A DNA stretch of 64,000 nucleotides from Mycolicibacterium mageritense (GTDB lineage: Bacteria; Actinomycetota; Actinomycetes; Mycobacteriales; Mycobacteriaceae). Of the stretch, positions 32,873-41,654 are shown piece by piece. The position numbers were made by a program, and so were the translations under genes. The notes beneath the pieces were generated by a model. That model was not told the origin of the DNA. It was given only the letters and a program-made list of their open reading frames with translations, and searched no databases. The stretch is from the NCBI RefSeq assembly GCF_010727475.1, contig NZ_AP022567.1, forward strand, positions 1,674,001 to 1,738,000. The letters are read 5' to 3'. How positions within the stretch are numbered: position 1 is the stretch's first letter; each line of letters begins with the position of its first letter.

Positions 32873-34777
32873 ATGGGCACCCTCATAAACATCGACAACG
32901 GCGGCACGCTGACTGACATCTGCGTGTGGGACGGGAACGCGTTCACCTTCACCAAGACGCTGACGACCCCGCACGACCTGTCGGAATGCCTGTTCACTGG
33001 CATCGAGAAAGCGTCGAACGCGCTGTACGGCGAGGCTGACATCACCAAGCTGTTGCACGCCACCGAACACATCCGGTACTCCACGACGCAAGGCACCAAC
33101 GCGCTGGTGGAACGTCGCGGCCCGATGATCGGCATTCTCACCACCATCGGCGGCCTCGCTACCGGCATGCAGCGCGATGACGCCGAGAAGAAGCTGTTCA
33201 CCGGATTGGTCGGCGACCGCTTCCTGACCGTCGCCACCGAGGGCGATCTCGAGTTCGATGCCGTACAGAAGATCAACCGGCTCACCACCCTCGGCGCCGC
33301 CCGCGTCGTAGTCGCCGCGGCCACTCCCGAGGAGGAACGGCAACTGCGGCATGTGCTGCTGCGCAAGTTCCCCCGCCACCTACTCGGTTCGGTGCCGCTG
33401 ATCTACAGCTGGGAACTAGCCGGCGACCGCAACGACGCCCGACGGGTGTGGTCCTGCGTGGTCAACGCATTCCTGCATCCCACGATGGAACGGTTTCTCT
33501 ACAGCGCCGAACGACGGCTGCAGACCTACAAGGTGGTCAACCCGCTGCTGGTCTACCGCAACGACGGCGCTTCCTCCCGGGTCGCGAAATCGATCGCGCT
33601 CAAGACCTACTCGTCGGGTCCGCGCGGCGGACTGGAAGGTACCGCGGCGCTGGCGCAGGTCTACGGCCTTCCGCACGCGCTGATGATGGACATCGGTGGC
33701 ACGACCACCGATGTCGGCGTGGTCGAAGGTGGTGCGGTCGCCGTCGCCGAACGCGGTGGCATCGAGGGCGTGTCCATCTCCTACCCGATGAGTGACGTGA
33801 CCTCCTCGGGCGTCGGAGGATCGTCGGTGATCCAGGTAATCGATGGCAAGCTCACCGTCGGCCCGCAGTCAGTGGGCGCCGCGCCCGGTCCGGCCTGCTT
33901 CGGCTTCGGCGGCAAACGGGCCACCATCACAGACGTCAACCTGCTGCTGGGCATCCTCGACCCCGACACCTACCTCGACGGCACATTCACCCTCGATCCC
34001 AGTCGATCTCGTGCGGTGATCACCGAGACGATCGCGCAGCCCCTCGGAGTCTCGTTGGAAGAGGCCCTGATCCAGATGGAGCACGCGTACTTCCAGGCGC
34101 TGTCGGAATCGTTCGCCGCTCTGGTCAACGAGAACACCACGCTGCTCGCGTTCGGCGGCGCCGGACCGATGAGCGCCACCGGCGCGGCCCGGCTGGCAGG
34201 CGTCAAACAAGTTCTCGTCCCACGCACCGCGGCGGTGTTCTCGGCATTCGGCATCTCGTTTTCGGACATCGGCAAGACCTACGAGGTCATCGTCGCCGAA
34301 CCCACCACCACGGCAGCTACCGAGACCCATGACTTGCTGCTGGCCCGCGCTGAACGTGACATGTTCCAGGAAGGCTACGCTCTGGCCGACTGCGAGACGT
34401 CCTGGCAGCTGCTGGTCGAGAACCTCGACGACGGCTCGGTATCGCGACTGCCGTACCAACCCGGCGACGACGTGGACTACCCCGGTGCCGTCGTGTCACT
34501 GCAGCTGAATGCCACTGCGCCACTCACGCATCCGCATCTCACTGCTGACGCCGCGGTGGCCGCCATCACAGCACCAGCTGCGGGCACCCGGCAGGTCCGG
34601 TCGTCGCCCGTCCGCGTCGACGACGTCGCCGTCTATGTGCTGGACGACCTGAGCCCCGGTGCCGCGGGCGAAGGGCCCGCAATCATCGAGGGCCCGTTCT
34701 TCACCGCCCGCGTGCTGCCCGGCTGGTCATTCCGCCGCACTGCCGCCGGTGACCTGCTCCTCAACGACAAGTCCTGA
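32873..34777 (+). CDS. ketone carboxylase subunit 1-like (HyuA/hydantoinase-A domain protein; Apc1-like)
   Basis: This 634-residue protein of the HyuA/oxoprolinase ASKHA ATPase family shows the N-terminal phosphate motif as NIDNGGTLTDICVW (usual DIGGTFTD has Ile where Asn stands). The second phosphate motif is MDIGGTTTDVGVVEGG. Other features are TQGTNALVERRG and FGGAGPMSATGAARLAG. ATG 32873 follows CGGAG. In acetophenone carboxylase, Apc1 is the first of two HyuA-type subunits and contributes an ATP site. Gene order and size (about 68 kDa) match that enzyme rather than the three-subunit acetone carboxylase. Which ketone is used is not known. Confidence 0.82.
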   Translation: MGTLINIDNGGTLTDICVWDGNAFTFTKTLTTPHDLSECLFTGIEKASNALYGEADITKLLHATEHIRYSTTQGTNALVERRGPMIGILTTIGGLATGMQRDDAEKKLFTGLVGDRFLTVATEGDLEFDAVQKINRLTTLGAARVVVAAATPEEERQLRHVLLRKFPRHLLGSVPLIYSWELAGDRNDARRVWSCVVNAFLHPTMERFLYSAERRLQTYKVVNPLLVYRNDGASSRVAKSIALKTYSSGPRGGLEGTAALAQVYGLPHALMMDIGGTTTDVGVVEGGAVAVAERGGIEGVSISYPMSDVTSSGVGGSSVIQVIDGKLTVGPQSVGAAPGPACFGFGGKRATITDVNLLLGILDPDTYLDGTFTLDPSRSRAVITETIAQPLGVSLEEALIQMEHAYFQALSESFAALVNENTTLLAFGGAGPMSATGAARLAGVKQVLVPRTAAVFSAFGISFSDIGKTYEVIVAEPTTTAATETHDLLLARAERDMFQEGYALADCETSWQLLVENLDDGSVSRLPYQPGDDVDYPGAVVSLQLNATAPLTHPHLTADAAVAAITAPAAGTRQVRSSPVRVDDVAVYVLDDLSPGAAGEGPAIIEGPFFTARVLPGWSFRRTAAGDLLLNDKS

Positions 34778-34805
34778 TACCAGACCGCAAGAAAGGAGAC
34801 TTGCC

Positions 34806-35234
34806 ATGCGAGTCCCAATGACCGAATACCTAGTCATCGACCTCGACACCGAACGCTGGGTATGTCGGGTGTGCACGCACGACATGGGTTCGGCGCACGA
34901 CACCTACAAGGCGGGAACCCTGGTGTACGACCGCGATCCGCGTGAGATCCATCAGCCGATCATCGATCCGGAGCGCTACGAGTACACCTTCAGCCCAGAC
35001 CCGACGTACTGCCGGATTCTGGAGTATTACTGCCCGGGCTGCGGCACACAGATCGAATGTGAGTACCTGCCACCGGGACACCCACCGGCCGTGGACATGC
35101 TCATCGACGTCGCGGCGCTGCGCAAGCAGTGGGCGGACCGCGGCCAGGACGCCGAAGCCGTCTTCAACTACGGACCGGGCGAAGACGCCCAGAAGTACAC
35201 CGCCGCCCTCAAGGCCGCCGGCCAGCTGCATTGA
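34806..35234 (+). CDS. Small Cys-rich carboxylase subunit (Apc2-like)
   Basis: This 142-residue protein has two CxxC pairs: WVCRVC near residue 20 and EYYCPGCGTQIECEY near residue 75. They are likely to bind a metal such as zinc. It is 28 bases after the first subunit, and its start is preceded by AAGGAG. The approximate mass (16 kDa) matches the 15-kDa Apc2 subunit of acetophenone carboxylase. Resemblance to the acetone-carboxylase gamma subunit is also possible; the gene's position between two HyuA genes favours the Apc arrangement. Confidence 0.75.
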   Translation: MRVPMTEYLVIDLDTERWVCRVCTHDMGSAHDTYKAGTLVYDRDPREIHQPIIDPERYEYTFSPDPTYCRILEYYCPGCGTQIECEYLPPGHPPAVDMLIDVAALRKQWADRGQDAEAVFNYGPGEDAQKYTAALKAAGQLH

Positions 35235-35267
35235 TCTTTCAACTGACCTAACAGGAGAACACCAGAC

Positions 35268-37397
35268 ATGAAACGCATTTCGGTCGACATCGGTGGCACC
35301 TTCACCGACTGCTTCTTCGTGTGGGACGACATCTACGTCGATGCCAAAGCGCTGACTACGCACCACAATCTGGCCGTCGGGTTCAACGATGCTCTGGACC
35401 TCGCGTGCAAACGCGCCGGACTGGACCGCTCCACCGTTCTCTCGGAAGTGGACTCGGTCCGCTACGCCACCACTCTGGGCACCAACGCGCTCATCGAGCG
35501 CAACGGACCCAAGGTGGCGGCCATCGTCACCCATGGGTTCGAGGACACCATCCCGCTCTCTCGCGGCCGGGGGTACGGCGAGGGCTTGGATTACGGTATG
35601 CAGCAGAATCTTCCGGCTGCCGAGCGGCCCGAACCACTGGTGCCGCGCGCGATGATCCGCTCAGTCAAGGAGCGGATCAACTCCGCAGGCAAGATCGTGG
35701 CACGCCTGGATTCCGACGATGTCCGCACCGTGGTGCGCGAACTCGTGGACGCAGGCGCCGAGGCGATCGTGGTGTCGCTGGTCAACTCCACCGAGAATCC
35801 GGAGCACGAGCTGGCGATCCAGGAGATCATCCTCGACGAGTTCCCGCCGCACGAGCTGGGTGCCATCCCGGTGCTGCTCGGCCACCAGGTGTCAGGCCGC
35901 AAGGGCGAATACGTGCGTGCGACGTCGACGATCATCGACGGCTATCTGCACGAGATCATGTTCCATGCGCTGGCGCAGCTGTCGAGCAATCTGCGCGATT
36001 TCGGTTACGACAAACCGATGCTGGTGATCCACAACTCCGGTGGCATGGCGCAAATGAACTCCACCGATGCGCTGCAGACCATCCACTCCGGCCCAATCGC
36101 CGGTGTGGGTGCGGCCGAGCACCTTTCGAACGAAACAGGGATCGGTCACGTCATCGCCACCGACATGGGTGGCACCTCCTTCGACATCGGCCTGGTGCCA
36201 GAGGGCGGGGTCAAGCACTACGACTTCCTGCCCACGATCGACCGCTGGCTGGTGTCGGTGCCCATGGTGCATCTCGACACCCTCGGCGCCGGCGGCGGAT
36301 CGATCGCCAGTTATGACCGCATCCACAACTCGGTCAAGATCGGCCCGAAATCGGCCGGTTCCAACCCTGGTCCGGCGTGCTATGACCGGGGTGGACTGAA
36401 ACCCACCGTCACCGATGCTGACCTGCTGCTCGGCTACCTCGACCCGGACAACTATGCCAACGGCTACATCAAGCTCAACCCCAAGCGGTCGCTGTTCGCC
36501 ATCGAAGAAGAGTTGAGCGACGCACTCGACATGGATCCGATCGACGTAGCCCGGGTGATCAAGGACGGCGTCGATGAGCAGATGGCCATCGGCATAGGCA
36601 AGGAGTTGCGCGTGCGCGGTTACCTGCCGGAGGACTTCACGATGCTGGCATACGGCGGCAACGGCCCGTTGCACGCCTGCGGCGTCGCCCGCCACGCCGG
36701 GATCAAACGTGTTCTGGCTCCGCCGTTCTCGTCAGTGTTCTCCGCGTGCGGCGCCGGCAACATGAAACAGCTGCACTTCCACGAACGCGGTGTGCACGTG
36801 ACGATGTACAACGCCACCACACGGGCGCTGTTCGAGGACTACGACGAGTTCAACGCCGTGGTCTCGGAACTGGAGGCCCGCGGCTGCGAAGACCTCGTCC
36901 GGCAGGGCTTCTCAGCGGAGGACGTCAAGTTCCGGCTGGAACTGGACATGCGCTACGGCAATCAGCTGCTGACCCAGGCGGTGGCGCTCTCGGATATCAA
37001 CCGCATCAATGGTGTTGGCGACGTGCTGGCGATCATCAAGACCTTCGGTGACGTGTACAGCCACCGGTTCGGTGCGTCCTCGGCCGCACCTGAGGCAGGG
37101 ATCCGCTGTAACACCGTGCGGGTCGCGTCCTACGTAGACGGCGACGTGGTGAACTTCGAGTCGCTCGAGCACGGTGGGCTCCGCACCGCCGCTGCGCCCG
37201 TGGGCAGCCGCAAGGCCTACTTCATCGGAGTCGACGATCCCATCGAGACCCCCGTCTACGACGAGGAAGCCCTCACCCCCGACAGCGTCATCGCCGGTCC
37301 GGCGATCGTGACGACCGAGAACACCACATTTCTCGTCGAACCCGGCTGGCGCCTGGAACCGACCGCCCAGGGCGCCGTCTGGTTCCTGCAGGACTGA
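35268..37397 (+). CDS. ketone carboxylase subunit 3-like (HyuA family; Apc3-like)
   Basis: This 709-residue HyuA-type ATPase has intact phosphate motifs: VDIGGTFTDCFFVWDD at the start and TDMGGTSFDIGLV in the middle. Other features are TTLGTNALIERNG, AGGGSIA, GSNPGPACYDRGG and YGGNGPLHACGVARHAG. It begins 33 bases after the Apc2-like gene. Two HyuA subunits in one operon are the signature of acetophenone carboxylase, which spends two ATP per carboxylation, presumably to activate bicarbonate and the enol(ate). It is expected to be cytosolic and biotin-independent. Confidence 0.82.
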   Translation: MKRISVDIGGTFTDCFFVWDDIYVDAKALTTHHNLAVGFNDALDLACKRAGLDRSTVLSEVDSVRYATTLGTNALIERNGPKVAAIVTHGFEDTIPLSRGRGYGEGLDYGMQQNLPAAERPEPLVPRAMIRSVKERINSAGKIVARLDSDDVRTVVRELVDAGAEAIVVSLVNSTENPEHELAIQEIILDEFPPHELGAIPVLLGHQVSGRKGEYVRATSTIIDGYLHEIMFHALAQLSSNLRDFGYDKPMLVIHNSGGMAQMNSTDALQTIHSGPIAGVGAAEHLSNETGIGHVIATDMGGTSFDIGLVPEGGVKHYDFLPTIDRWLVSVPMVHLDTLGAGGGSIASYDRIHNSVKIGPKSAGSNPGPACYDRGGLKPTVTDADLLLGYLDPDNYANGYIKLNPKRSLFAIEEELSDALDMDPIDVARVIKDGVDEQMAIGIGKELRVRGYLPEDFTMLAYGGNGPLHACGVARHAGIKRVLAPPFSSVFSACGAGNMKQLHFHERGVHVTMYNATTRALFEDYDEFNAVVSELEARGCEDLVRQGFSAEDVKFRLELDMRYGNQLLTQAVALSDINRINGVGDVLAIIKTFGDVYSHRFGASSAAPEAGIRCNTVRVASYVDGDVVNFESLEHGGLRTAAAPVGSRKAYFIGVDDPIETPVYDEEALTPDSVIAGPAIVTTENTTFLVEPGWRLEPTAQGAVWFLQD

Positions 37398-37422
37398 CCC
37401 ACACTCCAAGTAAGGACAAGAC

Positions 37423-39735
37423 ATGACCACAGTCAACGAACGCCCGTCCGGCAAGCTCACCGCAGAGGAACAGCGGTGGGTCGACCAGTTCATGGACGAA
37501 ACCACGCTGTTCCTCGGACCTGACCCGGAAATCATGCGCAGTCACAGCATCTCGGAACGATCGCTGCACGAGGAGGTGGCGATCGCGGCCGGCGTGGACC
37601 GGCTGCAAGTGGAGCGCATCCGAAAGCGCATCGCAGGCGCGCTGGACGAAGGCTACGAGATGTGCGAGGCACAAGGTGCGGCACCCGGGGCCAAATGGGG
37701 TGACCTGACAACCGCCATCTACACGGCGTCCGGCGATGTCTCCTACCTGTCGTGCCACGGCGTGATCGCGTTCAGCGCGATCCTGCACCACCCGATCCGC
37801 TACATCATGAAGTACTGGAAGGACGAGCCGACGGTCGGGATCAACCCCGGCGATGGCTTCATCCACAACGACGCCCGATTCGGCAACGTGCACAACACCG
37901 ACCAGTCGATGATCATGCCCATCATCCGCGACGACGAGATCATCGCGTGGGTGGCGGCGACCATCCACGAGGGCGAGAACGGGGCGTGCGAACCAGGCGG
38001 CATGCCCTCGGGTTCGGAGACGGCGTTCGATGACGGACTGCGGATGAGCCCGTTCAAGATCGTCGAGCGCGGTGAACTGCGCCGGGATCTCCTGACGTTC
38101 CTGCAGCATTCGGTCCGCGATCCGAAACTCCAGCTGGCCGACCTGAAGGTGAAGATCACCGCGGTGCGCAAGATCATGGAACGCATCGACAAGGTGATCG
38201 ACGAGGTGGGGGTCGACACCTTCGTGGCCGCACTGCGCACCACGGTCGAGGACGTCGACGCCGAAGTCCGCCGCCGCATCGCTGAACTTCCCGACGGGAC
38301 ATACCGTTTCGACCAGTTCATGGACAGCACGCTCAAGGAGAACATCCTCATCAAGTTCGCGTGCAAGATCACCGTCAAGGGCGATCACATGACGGTGGAT
38401 CTGCGCGGAACCGGACCCGAGATCCTCAACCGCGCCATCAATTCTCCGCTGTGTTCGGTGAAATCGATGATGATGCAGGCGATCCTGGCGTTTTGGTGGC
38501 CAGATCTGCCGCGGTGCACGGCCGCGATGAGCTGCATCGACATCATCTCCGATGAAGGCACCTGGGCCGATGCGTCCTACGACGCGCCGATGGGCCAATC
38601 ACTGCAGGCCTCGTTCCGCGGCTTCTCCTGCATGCAGGCGCTCTACAGCCGGATGTCGTTCTCCACCCCACACAAGTACTCCAACGTGGTGGCCAACTGG
38701 TTCAACCAGATCAACACGTTCCTGTGGGGCGGCATCACCCAACATGGCGACATGGTGGGCAACCTGTGTGCCGACCTCAACGGGATGCCCGGCGGCGCAA
38801 AGCCGTTCCGGGACGGCGAAGACGCCGTCTCCCCGCTGTTCTGTGCGATGGCCGACACGGCCGAGCAGGAGGTGATGGAGGAGGAAGTGCCGTTCATGCA
38901 GCTGGTCGCCAAGCGACTGGTGCGCGACAACATGGGCTTCGGCAAGTTCACCGGAGGAATGGGCTACGAAATGATCGTGGCCGCCGAAGGCACACCGCAG
39001 TGGGGATTCATGACGGTTACCTCGGGCGCCAAGTTCTCGTCGATCTACGGCATGTACGGCGGATACGGCTGCGGCACGTACCCGTTGGCGATGGTCAAGG
39101 GCACCAATGTCTACGAGCATTTTCGGCGGGACAACAAGACATTCGACCTCTCGATCGAAAAGGTGATGAACGAGCGGCCCTTCCCCGACGGCCGCTACTC
39201 CACGTATCACATGGGATTGCAGTTCGACCTGGCCAAGGACGGCGAGCTGTACATGATCAGCCAGGGTGCCGGCGGGGGTTACGGCGATCCGTTGGAGCGC
39301 TCGCCGGAGTCGGTGGTCCGCGACGCCGAGCTCGGGCGGATCAGCCAGAAGGTCGCCGAAGACATCTTCGGAGTCCGCTATGAGCCCACGACGTTTCGTC
39401 TCGACGTAGCCGGGACCGAGGCGGCACGCGCTGCGGCCCGCAGGAACCGGCTGCAACGGGGCAAGCCGTTCGCCGAGTTCTGCAAGGAGTTCGTCACGCC
39501 CGAACCACCGAAAGACCTTCCTTACTACGGCTCGTGGGGCACCTGGACCGAGGACAACCAGGACATCACCGCGACCGTGTACTCGATCGACGGTCCCGAA
39601 CGAGTGTGCGCACCGTTGACGGAACTTCCGATCGTGATGGTTCCGGACCGCCGGGAAGTCAAGATCGGCAAGCTCGAAGCCCGCATTGCCGAACTCGAGG
39701 CCAAGCACGGCGAACACGTCACCCGACTCACCTGA
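37423..39735 (+). CDS. ketone carboxylase subunit 4-like (HyuB/hydantoinase-B family; Apc4-like)
   Basis: This 770-residue HyuB family protein has characteristic blocks: GDGFIHNDARFGNVHNTDQ, WVAATIHEGENGACEPGGMP, PLCSVKSMMMQAIL and YMISQGAGGGYGDPLERSPE. HyuB subunits of these enzymes carry the carboxylation site. The gene is 25 bases after subunit 3. The size exceeds that of hydantoinase B proteins (about 550-600 residues) and agrees with AcxB/Apc4. Length and partner genes argue for a carboxylase rather than a hydantoinase or 5-oxoprolinase. Confidence 0.82.
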   Translation: MTTVNERPSGKLTAEEQRWVDQFMDETTLFLGPDPEIMRSHSISERSLHEEVAIAAGVDRLQVERIRKRIAGALDEGYEMCEAQGAAPGAKWGDLTTAIYTASGDVSYLSCHGVIAFSAILHHPIRYIMKYWKDEPTVGINPGDGFIHNDARFGNVHNTDQSMIMPIIRDDEIIAWVAATIHEGENGACEPGGMPSGSETAFDDGLRMSPFKIVERGELRRDLLTFLQHSVRDPKLQLADLKVKITAVRKIMERIDKVIDEVGVDTFVAALRTTVEDVDAEVRRRIAELPDGTYRFDQFMDSTLKENILIKFACKITVKGDHMTVDLRGTGPEILNRAINSPLCSVKSMMMQAILAFWWPDLPRCTAAMSCIDIISDEGTWADASYDAPMGQSLQASFRGFSCMQALYSRMSFSTPHKYSNVVANWFNQINTFLWGGITQHGDMVGNLCADLNGMPGGAKPFRDGEDAVSPLFCAMADTAEQEVMEEEVPFMQLVAKRLVRDNMGFGKFTGGMGYEMIVAAEGTPQWGFMTVTSGAKFSSIYGMYGGYGCGTYPLAMVKGTNVYEHFRRDNKTFDLSIEKVMNERPFPDGRYSTYHMGLQFDLAKDGELYMISQGAGGGYGDPLERSPESVVRDAELGRISQKVAEDIFGVRYEPTTFRLDVAGTEAARAAARRNRLQRGKPFAEFCKEFVTPEPPKDLPYYGSWGTWTEDNQDITATVYSIDGPERVCAPLTELPIVMVPDRREVKIGKLEARIAELEAKHGEHVTRLT

Positions 39736-39794
39736 GATCGGTGGCGGCCCCGGGCAGCACCCCGGGGCCGCCACCACCCCAGAAAGGCAGTTCC

Positions 39795-40589
39795 ATGAGT
39801 GTGAAATCGTTGATAGCCGCCACGCCGAGTGGGCGAAGCCGACCACTGCTGATCGACGACGCCGATTACTCCACCGCGGTCGTCCGCCAGGGCATGCCGA
39901 TACCGTGGACCGACACCACGCTGGCGGCCGGGCACTTCGTCAAGGTCAGGGCATTACTCGATCCAGACGCGCTCTGGATCGACGTCGAACGGCTGCTCAC
40001 CGCGCACACCGATGCACGCCCCGACCTCGTCACTGCGATGGGTGCACGCACCCGCACCGGCTACCCACTGCGTACCCTGCTGACGGATGCCGAAGTCCTG
40101 TCAGCCTCCCGCGAGACGCTCGAGACGGTCGCGAGGACGGCACAGCGCCAGTTGCTCCTCCATGTGCCCTCGCCGGCAGCCTGGCTCGCCTCAGCACATC
40201 GGCTTGCAGGCAATCCACTGGACGCGGTCGACGCCGACCGGGCCGACAGCGCGTCGATGTACATCGCCGAATGGCTGGGGCAGCTCGGATCGCTGCCGAT
40301 CGCGCTGATACTGCTCGACGCTCGCGACGCCTTGTTCGCGGAGTCGCTGGCGCCCTACTCGGCAGTCGCCAACGTCGCGTCGCACTTCGACTGGACGTTG
40401 GCGATGTGGAATGCCGACGGAATCGGCACCGCCGCCTGCGATCTCACCATCGGGGTGCTCGGCCCCCAGTTCTGGACCGACGCTGCACAGAACGCCAACG
40501 CCGTTCCGGAATCCGATGTACTGGTCACCTCCATTCCCGCTTCGGCATCACCAGAACACGTCCTCGACCAACTGACGAAGCTCACCTGA
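39795..40589 (+). CDS. Possible fifth carboxylase subunit (Apc5-like), unrecognised fold
   Basis: This 264-residue protein has no domain I recognise. It is Ala- and Leu-rich, with a repeated pattern of helices (for example SASRETLETVARTAQRQLLL and YIAEWLGQLGSLPIALILLD), no Cys, no signal peptide and no membrane helix. The start ATG 39795 follows GAAAGG, 59 bases after subunit 4; the gene is followed 16 bases later by the alcohol dehydrogenase. In acetophenone carboxylase the fifth gene encodes a 34-kDa subunit that joins a four-subunit core. The position fits that role, though the protein here is smaller (about 28 kDa). Confidence 0.6.
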   Translation: MSVKSLIAATPSGRSRPLLIDDADYSTAVVRQGMPIPWTDTTLAAGHFVKVRALLDPDALWIDVERLLTAHTDARPDLVTAMGARTRTGYPLRTLLTDAEVLSASRETLETVARTAQRQLLLHVPSPAAWLASAHRLAGNPLDAVDADRADSASMYIAEWLGQLGSLPIALILLDARDALFAESLAPYSAVANVASHFDWTLAMWNADGIGTAACDLTIGVLGPQFWTDAAQNANAVPESDVLVTSIPASASPEHVLDQLTKLT

Positions 40590-40605
40590 ACTGAGGAATA
40601 CAACA

Positions 40606-41649
40606 ATGAAAGCAATGGTGTACCACGGCGATGGAACGGCGTCATGGGACGACGTGCCTGACGCTGAGATCGTCGATCCGACCGACGCGATCGTCCGAGT
40701 CGACGCCGTCACGATCTGCGGGACCGACCTGCACATCCTGCGTGGCCACGTCCCCACCGTGGGTACAGGACGAATCCTGGGCCACGAGGCGGTGGGAACC
40801 GTAACCGCCGTAGGTTCGAACGTGCGTCGCCTCGCAATCGGCGACCGCGTCTTGATCTCCTGTGTCAGTTCCTGCGGAAGTTGCCGATACTGCCGTCGTG
40901 CGAGCTATGGCCAGTGCACCGGAGGGGGCGGGTGGATCCTGGGAAACCGCGTCGACGGCACCCAGGCCGAGTTCGTGCGAGTTCCGTTTGCGGACAACTC
41001 AACACACAGGGTTCCCGATGGCGTGAGCGATGACAACATGATCACCCTGGCTGACCTGCTTCCCACCGGGTATGAGGTCGGTGCCATCAACGGCAGGGTC
41101 CGGCCGGCGGACACCGTTGCCGTCGTGGGCGCCGGGCCGATTGGCCTCGCCGCGATCATGACCTCCCAGTTGTTCAGCCCGAGCCGCATCGTCGCCATCG
41201 ACCTTGCCGATACTCGGCTGGAAGCTGCGCGCAAGTTCGGAGCGGACGTGGTCATCAACCCAAGCCGGCAAGACCCGCTCGCGGTGATCGCAGACTTGAC
41301 CGGCGGTTTGGGTGCGGACGTGGCCATGGAAGCAGTCGGGACCGCCGCGACGTTCGAAACGGCTGTGCGACTGGTCCGCCCGGGCGGACACGTCGCCAAT
41401 ATCGGCGTGCACGGGGGCCCGGCAACACTGCATCTCGAGGAGATCTGGATCAAGAACCTCACCATCACCACAGGCCTGGTCGACACCTATTCGACGCCGG
41501 ACCTCGTCGGGCTGGTCGCCGCAGGTCGGCTCGATACGTCCGCCATGGTGACGCATCGCTACCGCTTTGACGAATTCGAGACCGCCTACTCGGAATTCGC
41601 CAACGCCGGTGACACAGGAGCACTCAAAGTCCTACTCACCCCGAACTGA
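40606..41649 (+). CDS. Zinc-dependent alcohol dehydrogenase, secondary-alcohol type, co-operonic with the carboxylase
   Basis: This 347-residue MDR enzyme shows TICGTDLHIL and GRILGHEAVGTVTA (catalytic zinc Cys/His/Glu). It has a Cys-rich structural-zinc lobe with SCGSCRYCRRASYGQC, and the NAD(P) motif VAVVGAGPIGLAAIM. The N-terminus MKAMVYHGDG resembles secondary-alcohol dehydrogenases that interconvert isopropanol and acetone. It follows the fifth carboxylase gene by 16 bases. As the first step of the pathway it would supply the ketone substrate from a secondary alcohol. Cofactor preference is not clear. Confidence 0.85.
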   Translation: MKAMVYHGDGTASWDDVPDAEIVDPTDAIVRVDAVTICGTDLHILRGHVPTVGTGRILGHEAVGTVTAVGSNVRRLAIGDRVLISCVSSCGSCRYCRRASYGQCTGGGGWILGNRVDGTQAEFVRVPFADNSTHRVPDGVSDDNMITLADLLPTGYEVGAINGRVRPADTVAVVGAGPIGLAAIMTSQLFSPSRIVAIDLADTRLEAARKFGADVVINPSRQDPLAVIADLTGGLGADVAMEAVGTAATFETAVRLVRPGGHVANIGVHGGPATLHLEEIWIKNLTITTGLVDTYSTPDLVGLVAAGRLDTSAMVTHRYRFDEFETAYSEFANAGDTGALKVLLTPN

Positions 41650-41654
41650 CACTG

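Noticed and set aside
32873..39735. A three-subunit acetone carboxylase (AcxABC)
   Set aside because: That enzyme has one HyuA-type subunit; here there are two HyuA-type genes around a small Cys-rich gene, plus a fifth gene, which fits the acetophenone carboxylase order better.
32873..39735. Hydantoinase or 5-oxoprolinase
   Set aside because: The HyuB protein is much longer than hydantoinase B, and the two HyuA genes with a Cys-rich small subunit do not occur in those enzymes.
37288..39846. Long minus-strand open frames (436 and 415 residues) opposite the HyuB gene
   Set aside because: They are antisense to a strongly recognisable HyuB gene, have Arg/His/Val-rich compositions typical of GC-rich shadow frames, and carry no known motif.
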